The notes beneath the pieces were generated by a model. It was not told where the DNA came from. It ran no database searches and worked only from the letters and a program-made list of their open reading frames with translations. Source: an uncultured Butyricicoccus sp. (GTDB lineage Bacteria > Bacillota > Clostridia > Oscillospirales > Butyricicoccaceae). Taken from it: a stretch of 5,688 bases of DNA. This document shows, piece after piece, positions 5,107-5,688 of the stretch. How positions within the stretch are numbered: position 1 is the first letter of the stretch; each line of letters begins with the position of its first letter. A program made the position numbers and the translations under genes. The stretch lies in contig USLE01000101.1 in assembly GCA_900555465.1 (NCBI GenBank), positions 1-5,688 of the forward strand, in the 5' to 3' direction.

Positions 5107-5140
5107 GATTAATAGACACGTTTGAGAGGAAGATTTTTCA

Positions 5141-5688
5141 ATGGTATACAGCAACATTCTGGAAGCGGTCGGCCATACGCCGATGGTGCGCCTGAACCGC
5201 ATGGTCCCGGCGGGCTCGGCCGATGTGCTTGTCAAATTTGAAGGTCTGAATGTCGGCGGCTCGATCAAGACGCGCACCGCGCTCAACATGCTCGAGGACG
5301 CCGAGCGCCGCGGCCTGCTCCATCCGGACACGATCATCGTCGAGCCGACCAGCGGCAACCAGGGCATCGGCCTTGCGCTGTGCGGCGCGGTCAAGGGCTA
5401 CACGGTCAAGATCATCATGCCGGACTCGGTTTCCGAGGAGCGCCGCAAGCTGGTGCAGCACTACGGCGCGGAAGTCATTCTGGTACACGATGCGGGCAAT
5501 ATCGGCGACTGCATCGCGGAATGCCAGCAAATTGCGGACGAAATGGCAAAAAATGACCCGATGGTCTTCGTTCCCGGCCAGTTCGACAACCCGGCCAACC
5601 CCGCTGTCCACCGCCACCACACCGCCACCGAGATCCTCGAACAGGTCGGCGGCCCGATCGACGGTTTCTGCTCGGGCTTCGGCACGGG
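5141..5688 (+). CDS. Cysteine synthase family PLP enzyme, N-terminal part (runs off right edge)
   Basis: The visible 182 codons encode the N-terminal half of a fold-type II PLP beta-substitution enzyme (cysteine synthase/CBS family), which typically makes L-cysteine from O-acetylserine and sulfide in the cytoplasm. Landmarks in order: GHTPMVRLN (11-19), GGSIKTRTA with the PLP Schiff-base lysine K43, EPTSGNQGIGLAL (68-80), MPDSVSEERRK (93-103), the QFDNPANP segment, and CSGFGT at the very end, just reaching the PLP-phosphate loop. Three signatures differ from classical CysK: KT for KD after the lysine, TSGNQ for TSGNT in the substrate loop, and HTATEI for TTGPEI. It may therefore be a paralogue with a different acceptor or donor, so I give no symbol. 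AGAGGA (5125-5130) supports the ATG. Family is certain; exact reaction is not. Confidence 0.9.
   Translation, partial: MVYSNILEAVGHTPMVRLNRMVPAGSADVLVKFEGLNVGGSIKTRTALNMLEDAERRGLLHPDTIIVEPTSGNQGIGLALCGAVKGYTVKIIMPDSVSEERRKLVQHYGAEVILVHDAGNIGDCIAECQQIADEMAKNDPMVFVPGQFDNPANPAVHRHHTATEILEQVGGPIDGFCSGFGT

Noticed and set aside
5006..5140. Riboswitch or T-box ahead of the cysteine-synthase-like gene
   Set aside because: The leader predicted from the TATAAT at 5101-5106 is only about 28 nt, and no T-box consensus, S-box helix set or terminator-like hairpin is visible in the gap.
1..5688. CRISPR array, insertion sequence, tRNA or rRNA gene
   Set aside because: No regularly spaced direct repeats, transposase motifs with terminal inverted repeats, tRNA cloverleaf or rRNA-like stretches were noticed on reading both strands.

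Overview
The window looks like a chromosomal segment from a GC-rich anaerobic member of the Clostridia (Bacillota), probably a gut Oscillospirales-type lineage. This rests on strong AGGAGG-type Shine-Dalgarno sites, sigma-A-like promoters with extended -10 elements, a clostridial-type pairing of a ferredoxin-like protein with a Crp/Fnr regulator, a YtqB/MnmM-type tRNA methyltransferase and a PepV-type dipeptidase. No species can be named from the sequence alone. Coding density is high: no stretch over 140 bases lacks a gene, and I see no rRNA, tRNA, CRISPR array or insertion sequence.

Layout. The left block (1-1545) is on the minus strand. Read in transcription order it holds a 233-aa protein with an N-terminal ferredoxin domain and a Cys-rich C-terminal domain, a hairpin terminator, mnmM, and the 5' part of a zinc-ribbon protein that runs off the left edge. 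The 92-bp divergent gap (1546-1637) holds a good rightward promoter, a possible leftward promoter and a 5-4-5 palindrome with Crp/Fnr geometry. To the right, a Crp/Fnr-family regulator of the type found beside hybrid-cluster-protein (hcp) genes (1638-2330) is followed 12 bp later by a PepV/Sapep-type M20 dipeptidase (2343-3707), apparently in one operon. A separate promoter then drives a small uncharacterised multi-pass membrane protein (3783-4262). Its stop codon lies in the loop of a bidirectional terminator shared with a convergent phage-type N-acetylmuramoyl-L-alanine amidase (4286-5005, minus). The last gene (5141 to the right edge, plus) is the first half of a cysteine-synthase-family PLP enzyme with several altered signature residues.

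How the genes may work together. The divergent ferredoxin/regulator pair is the most coherent unit. The shared gap and operator suggest that the regulator controls itself, and perhaps the ferredoxin-like gene, in response to redox or nitrosative stress; that signal is inferred from the family. The remaining genes are housekeeping or orphan functions: tRNA wobble-base modification, dipeptide turnover, cell-wall hydrolysis and cysteine metabolism.

I did not find a clearly new multi-gene system. The points most worth following are the degenerate second Fe-S cluster and Cys-rich C-terminal domain of the ferredoxin-like protein with its divergent operator, a sigma-A promoter nested inside a terminator hairpin ahead of mnmM, an orphan prophage-type endolysin, and the non-canonical cysteine synthase.
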